Assembly (NCBI GenBank): GCA_013817655.1
Contig: JACDCJ010000004.1
Span: 1-25,991, forward strand
DNA: 25,991 bases
From: Actinosomnolentus pattersoniae (SeqCode)
GTDB taxonomy: Bacteria; Actinomycetota; UBA4738
Direction of reading: 5' to 3'
Shown in pieces: positions 14,102 through 21,794 of the stretch (within the stretch, counting starts at the first letter, position 1; each line of letters starts with the position of its first letter). A program made the position numbers and the translations under genes. The notes below the pieces were generated by a model. It was given only the letters and a program-made list of their open reading frames with translations, did not search any database and was not told the origin of the DNA.

Positions 14102-15670
14102 ATGTCGGGCGTCGCTCGAGACGGCGCCATCAAGCTCGCGGGGAGCATCATCGCGGGCCTGTGCGGGTTCCTGTTCGTGGTGGTCCTCGCCCGTGGCCTC
14201 GGCGTGAACCGAACGGGCGCGTTCTACGAGGCGCTCGCCCTGTTCCTCATCGCGAGCAGCCTGACGAAGCTAGGCGCGGACGTGGGACTGATAAGGATGA
14301 TCCCCCGCTACCGCGAGCTCGGGCGAGTAGCGGACCTGCGGCGAACCATCCTCATCGGCCTCCTGCCCGTCCTCGGGATGGGAGCTCTCCTCGGCGGATG
14401 CCTCTTCGTATTCGCACCTCAACTCGCCGAGCTGGTCGCGAAGGGAGAGCACGTCGAGCGCCTGATCCCTTACATCCGGGTCCTTGCGCCCTTCGTCGGC
14501 CTGAACGCCGCCTCGACGGTCGTGACATCGGCCACGCGCGGGTTCCACACGATGATCCCCCTCGTGGTTGTCAACAACATCGGAAGGCCGCTCCTCCGGC
14601 CGCTCCTCGCCGTCATAGTGATCCTCGCGGGCATGGGCGGCATCGCCGTGACCCTGGCTTACGCGGGCCCGGTCGCGCTCGGCCTCGTGGCGGCCCTGCT
14701 GTGGCTCTACCGCCTGCTCCGAAGGGTCGAGGACCGAGCCTCTCCCGGATCGCTTCCACCGACGCCCACCCGCCGGCTCGCATCGGAGTTCTGGCGATTC
14801 GCCGCGCCGCGGGCGTTCGGGGCGGTGTTCACCACGTCCGTCACCTGGCTCTCGACGCTCCTTCTCGGCGGTCTGAGATCCACCGTGGACGCCGGCGTCT
14901 ACGCCGCATCGAGCCGATACATCCATCTGGGATCGTTCGCGCTCACGATCCTGTTCCTCACGATCTCCCCTCAATTGAGCGCCCTTCTGTCCCGCGGGGA
15001 CAACGAACGGGCCGAGGGCATGTACAAGACGTCCACGAACTGGCTCATGCTCTCCTCCTGGCCCATCTACCTGACCATGGCCGCGTTCGCTCCCGTCATC
15101 CTCGGCGTGTTCGGCCAGGAGTTCGTCGTCGGTCAGACCGCGCTCATGACCCTGGCGCTCGCGCAACTGTTCAGCATGGCCGCCGGGCCCGCCAACACGG
15201 TCCTGCTGATGGGCGGGTACAGCCTGCTGAACACCCTCAACACGGTCGTGGCGCTCGCGCTGAACATCGGCCTCAACCTTGTCCTGATCCCCCGGTACGG
15301 ACTCGAGGGGGCCGCCGTCGCCACGCTGGCGAGCATCCTGGCGAACAACCTGGCGGCCATCGTCGAGTTGCGCGTACTCCTGAAGATGAGCCCGGTAGGC
15401 CAGGGCTTCTGGACCGTGGCCCTGGGTTCGCTGTTCTGCTTCGGAGGGCTCGGCCTGCTCGCGAGGCTGGCGCTGGGGGAGTCCCTGCTCAGCCTCGTAG
15501 CCTTCGGGGTCGTCGCTTCGATTCTCTACCTAGGGCTCATCTGGCGCTCGCGGGGCGTCCTGCAGCTCACGGTGCTCCGCGACGTCCTCAAGGCGCGCGG
15601 GAGGAAGCGCTATGGGCGCCGTTCCGAGATCGATCCGGAGGTCGGCGTGCCCCCGATCGAACCGACCTGA
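14102..15670 (+). CDS. Polysaccharide flippase (Wzx/MOP superfamily), second tandem copy
   Basis: The paralogue of the preceding gene: 522 residues, the same membrane topology and collinear over its whole length. Shared blocks include GAFYEA, LIPYIRVLAPFV (copy 1 IVPYIRVLAPFV), ATRGF, MIPLVV, ASEFWRFAAPRAF, NTVVAL and LNLVLIPRYGL. The ATG at 14102 is chosen because it gives a protein of the same length as copy 1 and begins where similarity begins. An in-frame ATG at 14054 would add 16 basic residues; neither has a strong ribosome-binding site. Differences cluster in the loops and the C-terminal tail, as expected after an old duplication. The two may serve different glycans or act as a pair. 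The next gene, a Wzz/BY-kinase, starts 126 bases downstream. Confidence 0.87.
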   Translation: MSGVARDGAIKLAGSIIAGLCGFLFVVVLARGLGVNRTGAFYEALALFLIASSLTKLGADVGLIRMIPRYRELGRVADLRRTILIGLLPVLGMGALLGGCLFVFAPQLAELVAKGEHVERLIPYIRVLAPFVGLNAASTVVTSATRGFHTMIPLVVVNNIGRPLLRPLLAVIVILAGMGGIAVTLAYAGPVALGLVAALLWLYRLLRRVEDRASPGSLPPTPTRRLASEFWRFAAPRAFGAVFTTSVTWLSTLLLGGLRSTVDAGVYAASSRYIHLGSFALTILFLTISPQLSALLSRGDNERAEGMYKTSTNWLMLSSWPIYLTMAAFAPVILGVFGQEFVVGQTALMTLALAQLFSMAAGPANTVLLMGGYSLLNTLNTVVALALNIGLNLVLIPRYGLEGAAVATLASILANNLAAIVELRVLLKMSPVGQGFWTVALGSLFCFGGLGLLARLALGESLLSLVAFGVVASILYLGLIWRSRGVLQLTVLRDVLKARGRKRYGRRSEIDPEVGVPPIEPT

Positions 15671-15738
15671 AAGGCCGGCCGCCGATGCCACGGACTGTCA
15701 CAATCTTCGGATATTCCACCTTCCGCTGACCCCTCTGA

Positions 15739-15744
15739 TACACT
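15739..15744 (+). promoter_or_regulatory. Weak -10-like element (TACACT) before the Wzz/BY-kinase gene
   Basis: The 126-base gap between the second flippase and the BY-kinase contains TGATACACT. It would place the transcript start about 45 bases before the ATG at 15797. I see no matching -35 box. The gap is otherwise featureless apart from a GGCCGGCC palindrome just after the flippase stop. Confidence 0.22.
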
Positions 15745-15796
15745 CAGCAGCCGTCATCGGCCCGCCAACGCGAACACAGAGAGTGGCCCTTCGGAC

Positions 15797-17524
15797 ATGA
15801 GCTCGATCGAATCCCTCCAGCCGGAAGACGGCTTCGCTCTTCGCGAATACATCGGGGTCCTGTGGGCCCGGAAGTGGTCGATCCTCGCCATCACGCTGGT
15901 CGGCGTCCTTGCGGCCGTGCTGGTAACCCAACGCCAAACCCCCATCTACACCTCCAAGATCACGGTGATCGCCTCGGATCCCCTGGCGCAGATCTACGCG
16001 CGGCAGGGGGGCCCGAACATGAGCGCCGAGCAATCGCTCGTCTACTCGTTCCCGGTCGCCCAGTGCGCCTCGCAGATCCTGGAGTCGGGCGAGCTGACCC
16101 CGCTCAACGCCGACCTCACGGAGGTTTGCGGCGGTGACGCGCTCACAGGGGTCGTGCCGCCTCAGGGGATAAAGAAGACGCTACGGGTCGCGGTGCCGCC
16201 GGACTCCACCAACCTTGAGATCTCCTCCTCGGACCCCAATCCGCAGGTGGCACAGGCCATCGCTCAGGCGTTTGCCCTTGCCTACGAGTTCGACCGGAAC
16301 ACACAGGCGACCGCCGACCTCGACTCCCGCCGCAAGCCGCTCACCGACCAGATGGCCCAGCTCAACAGGGACCTCACCGCAGCCAACGAGTCACTATCGA
16401 TCGCGCTCACCAACAACGATCCCGAGGGCATCTCGATAGCCCAGAGCGACAAGAGCCGGATCGAGCAGGAGATGGCCGACCTTCGCCTCCTCCTCTACGA
16501 CCTCTCCCCCACGAAGCTGATCCCCCCGCAGATCGTCGCGCCGGCGACGCTGCCCACCAAGCCCACCAGCCCGAACCTGGTCCTGAACGTGGCGGCGGGC
16601 TTCCTCGTGGCGTTGGCGCTCGGGTTCGGCCTGGCGTTCCTCCGCGAGAAACTGGACGACCGCCTGCGCGGGCGGAGCGACCTCGAGGATCGCGCGGGCG
16701 TCCCGGTCATGGCCGTCATCCCCCAGGTGCCTCGCTGGAGGAAGAAGTCCGAGGCCAGGCTCATCACGCAGGACCAGCCCAAGAGCAACGTCTCCGAGGC
16801 CTACCGGACCCTTCGAACCAGCATCCTCTTCGCCTCCGTCCAGCGAGGCCTGAAGACCATCATGGTCTCGAGCGCGATTCCGGGCGAGGGCAAGACGACG
16901 ACGGCCTCGAACCTCGCCGTCGTCCTCGCGGACGCCAAGAAGCGGGTCATCCTGGTCTCGGCCGACCTTCGCAAGCCCCGGCTCCACAAGTTCTTCGGCC
17001 TCCCCAACGAGGTCGGCCTCTCCAACGTCCTGGCGGGAGAGGTTCAGCCCTGGGAGGCGCTCCGTGACCCGGGGGTGGAGAACCTGCGGGTCATCGCGAG
17101 CGGCCCCGTGCCGGCGAACCCGGCGGAGCTCCTCCAGTCTGAGCGAATGGGCGAGTTGCTCGCCGAGCTACGAGAGGTCGCCGACTTCGTCATCCTCGAC
17201 ACGCCACCGGTGCTCCTGGTCGCAGACTCCTCTGCGCTCGCCCCCCTCGTCGACGGGGTCGTTCTGGTCGCGGACGCGGAGGGCACGACCCGAGGGAGCG
17301 TCGCCCATACTCGCGATCAGCTGGAACAGGTGGACGCCCCGCTCATAGGCGCGGTGCTCAACAACTTCGACCCATCCACGGCCAGGTCTTACAACTACCG
17401 CGGCTACTACGGCTACCGCTACCGCTACGGGGGCTACCAGTACGGGATGGGCGGGGATGGAGAAACGCGCCGCGGCGCGGCCGCCGTCCTGACGCCGCGA
17501 CGAGGACGCGACCGCACGGTGTAG
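15797..17524 (+). CDS. Wzz-type chain-length regulator fused to a bacterial tyrosine kinase (BY-kinase)
   Basis: A 575-residue inner-membrane protein controlling polysaccharide polymerisation and export. The N-terminal Wzz domain has a first membrane helix at about 27-44. A periplasmic-type region with an Ala/Asp/Asn-rich coiled segment follows, then a second helix around 255-275 (LNVAAGFLVALALGFGLAFL). The cytoplasmic kinase carries Walker A GEGKTTT (363-369, Lys366), Walker A' VILVSADLRKPR (about 387-398) and Walker B FVILD (464-468). The tail has nine tyrosines in 18 residues (532-549), the autophosphorylation cluster typical of these kinases. Single-chain arrangement is as in Wzc. No cognate low-molecular-weight tyrosine phosphatase is in the window. 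The ATG fits the conserved N-terminus; only a weak GGA precedes it. Confidence 0.92.
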   Translation: MSSIESLQPEDGFALREYIGVLWARKWSILAITLVGVLAAVLVTQRQTPIYTSKITVIASDPLAQIYARQGGPNMSAEQSLVYSFPVAQCASQILESGELTPLNADLTEVCGGDALTGVVPPQGIKKTLRVAVPPDSTNLEISSSDPNPQVAQAIAQAFALAYEFDRNTQATADLDSRRKPLTDQMAQLNRDLTAANESLSIALTNNDPEGISIAQSDKSRIEQEMADLRLLLYDLSPTKLIPPQIVAPATLPTKPTSPNLVLNVAAGFLVALALGFGLAFLREKLDDRLRGRSDLEDRAGVPVMAVIPQVPRWRKKSEARLITQDQPKSNVSEAYRTLRTSILFASVQRGLKTIMVSSAIPGEGKTTTASNLAVVLADAKKRVILVSADLRKPRLHKFFGLPNEVGLSNVLAGEVQPWEALRDPGVENLRVIASGPVPANPAELLQSERMGELLAELREVADFVILDTPPVLLVADSSALAPLVDGVVLVADAEGTTRGSVAHTRDQLEQVDAPLIGAVLNNFDPSTARSYNYRGYYGYRYRYGGYQYGMGGDGETRRGAAAVLTPRRGRDRTV

Positions 17525-17617
17525 CGAACCTTCCCCTCAAGCTTCCCTCCCTGACTGCCGATGGTGAACGTGGGCACGCTTTCGCGCGCTCTCCAACAAG
17601 CGAGGGGAGCTCACCAC

Positions 17618-18778
17618 ATGTTCCACCACCGTCCCCCGGTCGCCCGATCCTGCCCGACCGCCTTCTTCCTGGCGGTGATGATGCTGGGTCTGACGGCCGT
17701 CGGGGTTGCTCGCGCCCCCTCGGCGCAGGCCCTGGAGCCCGATGCTGGCTGGAAGAGTCAGTGCAAGCACTCCCAGAGCAAGCAGGTCGATCCCATCGTG
17801 TCTCCCGGCGTGCCCTCGGCCCACCTCCACGAGTTCTTCGGCACGAGGCCGGACGAGAACTCCAACTACGACGACCTTCGCAACGGTGGAACCATCTGCC
17901 CCCTCCAGGAGGACACCGCTGGCTACTGGATTCCATCCCTGTACACGCCGAACACGCAGGGGGAGCCGACCTGGCGCAAGCCCGTTGACGTGAGCGTGTA
18001 CTACCAGGGGGCGTGGCCGGACGCCTCTGGGATCCAGCCGTTTCCGCCGAACCTCAAGGTAGTCGCCGGCGTTGCCAACGCCCCACCGGAGTCACAGCCG
18101 CTGGACAAGGTATGGTTCGATTGCGGGCCCGGGGAGGGAGATTATTCCCCACGCGCGACGAAGCCCTATCTGTGCGTCAGCGGCGACGTGGTGCGGGCAC
18201 ACGTCAGGTTCCCGTCCTGCTGGGACGGCGTGCCTCCCGTCGACATAGGCAACGACTCGTCCCATATGGCCTACCCGATCCACGACAGCTGTCCCACGGG
18301 CTACATCCCCGTGCCGGAGATCCACCTCGCGGTGAGCTTCGCCATCCAGGACGGGCGCAACGCGACCCTGGCGTCCGGAGGTGGGAAGGACGATCCGAAC
18401 TCGATCTACACCCTCCATGCCGACTACTTCCACGCGTGGGAACAGGCCCAGTTCTCGGCGATGGTGGACGAGTGCATGAACGAGGCAGATGGCGACATCG
18501 ATTGCGGCATCCCCAGGACGCCGGTCATCACCCGACTCGATCCCCCGACCGGTCAGGCCGGTGATCGCATCCTTGTCGGCGGCAACCAGTACGTCGGCGT
18601 GACGTCGGTCAAGTTCGGCGGGATGCCCGCGGCGTTCAGTGTGGATTCGAAGCGCTTCATTACCGCCATCGTCCCCCCGGGCGCAACTACGGGCTTCGTT
18701 ACCGTCACCTCGGACGCAGGCACGGACGTGGACCTCCGCTTCACGGGCACGAGCGCGGCCGTCTTCACGGTTACCTGA
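17618..18778 (+). CDS. Secreted DUF1996 protein with C-terminal TIG (IPT) domain
   Basis: A 386-residue exported protein. The ATG at 17618 has GGGGAG eight bases upstream and directly yields a Sec signal peptide: basic HHRPPVAR, a hydrophobic core FFLAVMMLGLTAVGV and a probable cut after AQA (38). An in-frame ATG at 17561 is less likely. The DUF1996 region (about 45-280) starts with VDPIVSPG, then HLHEFFG with two histidines (69, 71). It also holds conserved Cys and Trp residues (PSCWDG, MAYPIHDSCP) and LHADYFHAWEQ near the end. Residues 301-386 form an immunoglobulin-like TIG fold (ITRLDPPTGQAGD, then VKFGG). Function of DUF1996 is unknown; a wall or glycan role is inferred from the locus. 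It converges on, and overlaps by eight bases, a sulfotransferase gene. Confidence 0.85.
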   Translation: MFHHRPPVARSCPTAFFLAVMMLGLTAVGVARAPSAQALEPDAGWKSQCKHSQSKQVDPIVSPGVPSAHLHEFFGTRPDENSNYDDLRNGGTICPLQEDTAGYWIPSLYTPNTQGEPTWRKPVDVSVYYQGAWPDASGIQPFPPNLKVVAGVANAPPESQPLDKVWFDCGPGEGDYSPRATKPYLCVSGDVVRAHVRFPSCWDGVPPVDIGNDSSHMAYPIHDSCPTGYIPVPEIHLAVSFAIQDGRNATLASGGGKDDPNSIYTLHADYFHAWEQAQFSAMVDECMNEADGDIDCGIPRTPVITRLDPPTGQAGDRILVGGNQYVGVTSVKFGGMPAAFSVDSKRFITAIVPPGATTGFVTVTSDAGTDVDLRFTGTSAAVFTVT

Positions 18779-19715
18779 GACCGTCGGGCTCGTAACCCAA
18801 CCGGCGCATCGTGCGCGCGATCGCCGGTAGGATGCGCTCGATCTCCATTGGATTCTCGTCCCGCCACTTGTCGGGGCGAGGTGGGGTGACGGCCCGGGTG
18901 ACGTGTCGCGACAGCTCGCCGGCGAACGAGAGAACCTCCGCATCCACCGGAACCTCCAGGTCGACGAGGATCCGCTCGGCCACCTCGCTGGGAGCTCGCA
19001 CCAGCTCCTCGTACGCCACCTCTATCCACCGCTCGGGAGGGATTAACGGCTTCCCGGCGAGAATCGACTCGTTCGCGGCGACCCACTGGAAGGCACACAC
19101 CTCCGGAAGGGATCGCCCACGCGCATAGGCCTCCCAGCCGGGGGGGACCACGTACTTCCAGTTCGTTCCCGGATAGCCGTCGATCCGAAGGGGGACCCGC
19201 AGCCGCGTTCCCGGGAAGCGGGGATTGTCCGAACGCCATCCCGTGATGAGCGAGGAGACCGCCGCCCGGCCGTCGCGCTTCACGAAGACGAACCGAGCGT
19301 CGGGGAACAGCTCGGCGAGGTAGGTGAGTCGCATGCTGTTCCGGGGCGACTTGTCCAGGTAGCGACGACCGCCGGCGAGGACGTCGATGATCCAGTACAA
19401 CGTCCGCCGCTCGCGCGGCGTGACGGATTCGGGGCCCAGCCTGTGGGAGGACCACCCCGGTGACCATGACGGGTGATAGAGCTCCCACAGCAGGTGGCTC
19501 TCGCCCCCCAGCGACGAGAGGTGCGCGGACCGATCGAGCAGCTCGAACAGAAGGCTCGTCCCCGAGCGGGGGCTTCCCAGCACGAAGACGGGACCCTTCG
19601 GGGCCGAGCGTCGCGGCAGCGCGGGGGCGATCAGGCGCAGGAGCGGCCCCGCAACCCTGCGCCGGCGCTTGGACCGAGAGGCCTCCCGAAGCAGGCGGGC
19701 GAGGATCTGAGTCAC
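18771..19715 (-). CDS. Sulfotransferase (second), lone minus-strand gene
   Basis: A 314-residue protein with the sulfotransferase P-loop GSPRSGTSLL (47-56) and the 3'-phosphate-binding strand VFVKRDGRAAVSSL (143-156, Arg147 and Ser154). LDKSPRNSMRL precedes the latter at 120-130. After a short N-terminal basic stretch (SKRRRR, 15-20) the enzyme domain follows; no signal peptide is visible, so it should act in the cytoplasm with PAPS. The start is a GTG with GGAGG eight bases upstream. Its P-loop and downstream motifs differ from the first sulfotransferase, so it is probably not a recent copy. The gene stands alone between a convergent DUF1996 gene and a divergent esterase gene, so it has its own promoter. 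The acceptor is unknown; the locus suggests a glycan. Confidence 0.86.
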   Translation of the reverse strand: MTQILARLLREASRSKRRRRVAGPLLRLIAPALPRRSAPKGPVFVLGSPRSGTSLLFELLDRSAHLSSLGGESHLLWELYHPSWSPGWSSHRLGPESVTPRERRTLYWIIDVLAGGRRYLDKSPRNSMRLTYLAELFPDARFVFVKRDGRAAVSSLITGWRSDNPRFPGTRLRVPLRIDGYPGTNWKYVVPPGWEAYARGRSLPEVCAFQWVAANESILAGKPLIPPERWIEVAYEELVRAPSEVAERILVDLEVPVDAEVLSFAGELSRHVTRAVTPPRPDKWRDENPMEIERILPAIARTMRRLGYEPDGLR

Positions 19716-19755
19716 AGGGAGAACCTCCGCACGCGAACGGGTCCGAAGCGTGGCG

Positions 19756-19761
19756 ATTATA
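19756..19761 (-). promoter_or_regulatory. Consensus -10 box (TATAAT) for the lone sulfotransferase gene
   Basis: On the minus strand a perfect TATAAT lies 40 bases upstream of the GTG at 19715, predicting an untranslated leader of roughly 30-35 bases that includes the GGAGG ribosome-binding site. The -35 region shows no clear TTGACA. An exact TATAAT is rare in such GC-rich DNA, which supports the call. Confidence 0.5.
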
Positions 19762-19794
19762 CGTTTGTGTCGTCAGCGAACCCTCGGGAGGGCG

Positions 19795-19821
19795 TTGGGC
19801 CGTCATGCCCTCGGCTAGAGT
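19795..19821 (+). promoter_or_regulatory. Possible promoter (TTGGGC - 15 - TAGAGT) for the anchored esterase
   Basis: TTGGGC at 19795-19800 and TAGAGT at 19816-19821, separated by 15 bases, lie about 60 bases before the ATG at 19881. Spacing is short, so confidence is low. The 165-base gap between the divergent genes holds nothing else I recognise. Confidence 0.3.
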
Positions 19822-19880
19822 GGCCGGGGGTCCACCGGAACCCCACGGGGGGCGACGTGACGCTTCGACCAGGGACGCTC

Positions 19881-20897
19881 ATGCTGCGCGCGATCGCGAT
19901 GCTCGCGCTCGCGGCCGGCGCGAGCCTGCCCACCACCGCTTCGGCTCAGACCTCCTCCGTGGAGGCCGACGTCGAGTACGGCACCGCCGCCGGACAGGCG
20001 CTCCTGATGGACGTCTACTCGCCGCCGGGCGGCGGCGTCCAGCCGGCCCTGGTGCTGATTCACCCGGGCGGCTTCGTGGGAGGCGACAAGGCAGACGCGG
20101 ACTTCGTGCGCGTCGCCGAGTTCTACGCCGAGCAGGGATTCGTCGTGTTCTCGATCAACTACCGGTCGGCTCGAGAGAACTTCCCGTATCCGGCCCAGGT
20201 GGAGGACGCCAAGCAGGCCGTTTCCTTCATCCGGTCGAACGCGGAGGAGCTCGGTGTGGATCCCGCACGCATCGGGGCGCTCGGGGCCTCTGCCGGCGGC
20301 ACCATCGCCGCCTCGGTCGGCATGGAGGGCGAGGGCAGCCTAAGCGAGGGGACCAGGGTCGCCGCCGTCGTTTCGTGGTCCGGCGCCCTCGACCTGCTGA
20401 GCGTCGCGCGGGGAAACCTGGACGCCGCTGAAGGGGTCTGCACCTACGTCACGGGAGAGCGGTGCCAGCGCGAGTTTCGGGGGGACCCGGCCGCTCTCGA
20501 ACAGGTGATCATCGAGCTCCAGCCTCGGCTCGAGGCAGCCTCCCCCATAACCCACGTGGACGCGAGCGACCCGCCCATGTTCATCTCCAACAGCCCTTCA
20601 GAGTTCATTCCCTTCGACCAGGCCGAGGCCATGGCCACCACGCTCGAGGAAGTCGGCGTCGCGAACGAGTTCTTCACGGCGCCGGGCGGCCACGCGCTCG
20701 CCTACACGGACTCGGTCCTGCAGCCCAGCATGGACTTCCTGCAGGAGCACCTCGTGGACTTTCGCCCGAGCCCGGGACCACCGACCAACGGGTCGCGAGG
20801 GACCACCCCACTCCTGTTGATGGGCGGTGCCGTCCTCGCCCTCGGGGTGGTCGTGCTCGCGGTGGTAGTGGCTCGCCGCCGTCGCGCCGCCTACTAG
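19881..20897 (+). CDS. Secreted, membrane-anchored alpha/beta-hydrolase (esterase, BD-FAE/HSL-like)
   Basis: A 338-residue protein with a signal peptide (MLRAIAMLALAAGASL, probable cut after ASA at 22). The hydrolase domain has the oxyanion motif HPGG (61-64), the nucleophile elbow GASAG (135-139, Ser137) and His271 in GGHAL. Glu241 or Asp246 (SPSEFIPFDQ) is the likely acid. This pattern fits carboxylesterases that deacetylate or deacylate glycans or small esters. After a Pro/Gly/Ser linker (about 295-307) comes a C-terminal membrane helix (308-329) followed by RRRR and the end, so the enzyme sits outside, tethered to the membrane. I chose the ATG at 19881, with AGGGA five bases upstream; a GTG at 19857 is also possible. 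It is a monocistronic gene; both neighbours face the other way. Confidence 0.83.
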   Translation: MLRAIAMLALAAGASLPTTASAQTSSVEADVEYGTAAGQALLMDVYSPPGGGVQPALVLIHPGGFVGGDKADADFVRVAEFYAEQGFVVFSINYRSARENFPYPAQVEDAKQAVSFIRSNAEELGVDPARIGALGASAGGTIAASVGMEGEGSLSEGTRVAAVVSWSGALDLLSVARGNLDAAEGVCTYVTGERCQREFRGDPAALEQVIIELQPRLEAASPITHVDASDPPMFISNSPSEFIPFDQAEAMATTLEEVGVANEFFTAPGGHALAYTDSVLQPSMDFLQEHLVDFRPSPGPPTNGSRGTTPLLLMGGAVLALGVVVLAVVVARRRRAAY

Positions 20898-20933
20898 GGG
20901 GAACGCGAGGACAGACCTCCGCCGCGGCCCGTC

Positions 20934-21794
20934 TCAGCCTGGCTCGGCCGCGGTCACCGGAGGACGTTCGACCGAAGCCTGCCGTCCGGACGGGCTCGCG
21001 AACCGCGCCCCCATCCATTCGACGACCGACTCGATGACGCGCCGTTGGATATCGAGGGACTCGAAGCCTTTCAGATGCTGGCCGGCCAGCACGCGTAGCT
21101 CGTAACGGCTCCGCTCGGCGGCCGGAAGGCGTGCGGCGAGCCCGTTCAGCTCACGCTCGACCTGCTCGTTGAACGTGAAGTCCTGCTCGCTGTAGAGGAA
21201 AAGCAGATGGCCGTGGGACAGCGCCCGCAGGACCGGCCGGCGGACGTCCGAGGTCGTCTTCTTCCTGCCCGCGAACCGCTGAACCAACATCCTGCGCAGA
21301 TATGCGTTCGACCGGATCCAGGAGATCACCCCAAGTCGGCCGGCCTTCTCGAGCGCCTTGCTCATGTTGCTCGGGCCCAGGATGGGCGACCGGATGCAGA
21401 TGGCGCCGATGCACTCGGGGACCTCCGCGGCGACGGCGAGCGCCACCCGGCTTCCCATGCAGTTGCCGGCCACGGCCACGCGATCCACTCCCAGCCCGCG
21501 CCGGGCGAAGCTCAGCACGGCCAGCGCCTGGTCGACCGGCATCTCGCTCATGCGCCACTGCCGGAGGCTTCCGGTGCTGTCCCCCGTGCCCCGGTAGTCC
21601 ATTCGGACCGACGCCAGGGCGTACTCATCCGCGAGCCGCCGAGCGGTCCGGGCCCAGACCTTGAATCGATGGCTGCGCGCCGCGCTTCCCCCCGTTAGCA
21701 GCAGCACCAGCCCTCGAGGTTCCTCGTCGGGGACGGTGATGACGGCCGCGATGTGATCGGTGCCGTGGGGGACGAAGACCGGATAGTTCCTCAT
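20934..21794 (-). CDS. Alpha/beta-hydrolase with cysteine nucleophile (exosortase-associated hydrolase-like)
   Basis: A 286-residue alpha/beta-hydrolase. The start is the ATG at 21794, overlapping the upstream stop as ATGA, with GGGAGG seven bases before it; a longer frame to 21845 is ignored for that reason. After LVLLLTGGS and MDYRGTGDS (65-73) the nucleophile elbow reads GNCMGS (110-115), so Cys112 replaces the usual serine. Asp205 (in SEQDF) and His240 (in AGQHLKGF) complete a Cys-Asp-His triad. No signal peptide is visible. It follows an unlike hydrolase and an AMP-ligase in the same operon. Paired, dissimilar hydrolases of this kind accompany exosortase-type exopolysaccharide loci (TIGR03100/TIGR03101 families), where their role is not established. 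It could be a thioesterase or acyltransferase acting on the ligase product. Confidence 0.78.
   Translation of the reverse strand: MRNYPVFVPHGTDHIAAVITVPDEEPRGLVLLLTGGSAARSHRFKVWARTARRLADEYALASVRMDYRGTGDSTGSLRQWRMSEMPVDQALAVLSFARRGLGVDRVAVAGNCMGSRVALAVAAEVPECIGAICIRSPILGPSNMSKALEKAGRLGVISWIRSNAYLRRMLVQRFAGRKKTTSDVRRPVLRALSHGHLLFLYSEQDFTFNEQVERELNGLAARLPAAERSRYELRVLAGQHLKGFESLDIQRRVIESVVEWMGARFASPSGRQASVERPPVTAAEPG

Noticed and set aside
14270..15166. Minus-strand charged open frame opposite the second flippase
   Set aside because: Same reason: the antisense of membrane-segment codons gives charged low-complexity sequence.
12477..15670. Possibility that the tandem flippases are an assembly duplication
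   Set aside because: The two copies differ throughout at both DNA and protein level, so this is a genuine old duplication.
15671..15796. GGCCGGCC palindrome after the second flippase as a terminator or operator
   Set aside because: Only an eight-base perfect palindrome with no loop and no T-run; such sequences are expected by chance in GC-rich DNA.
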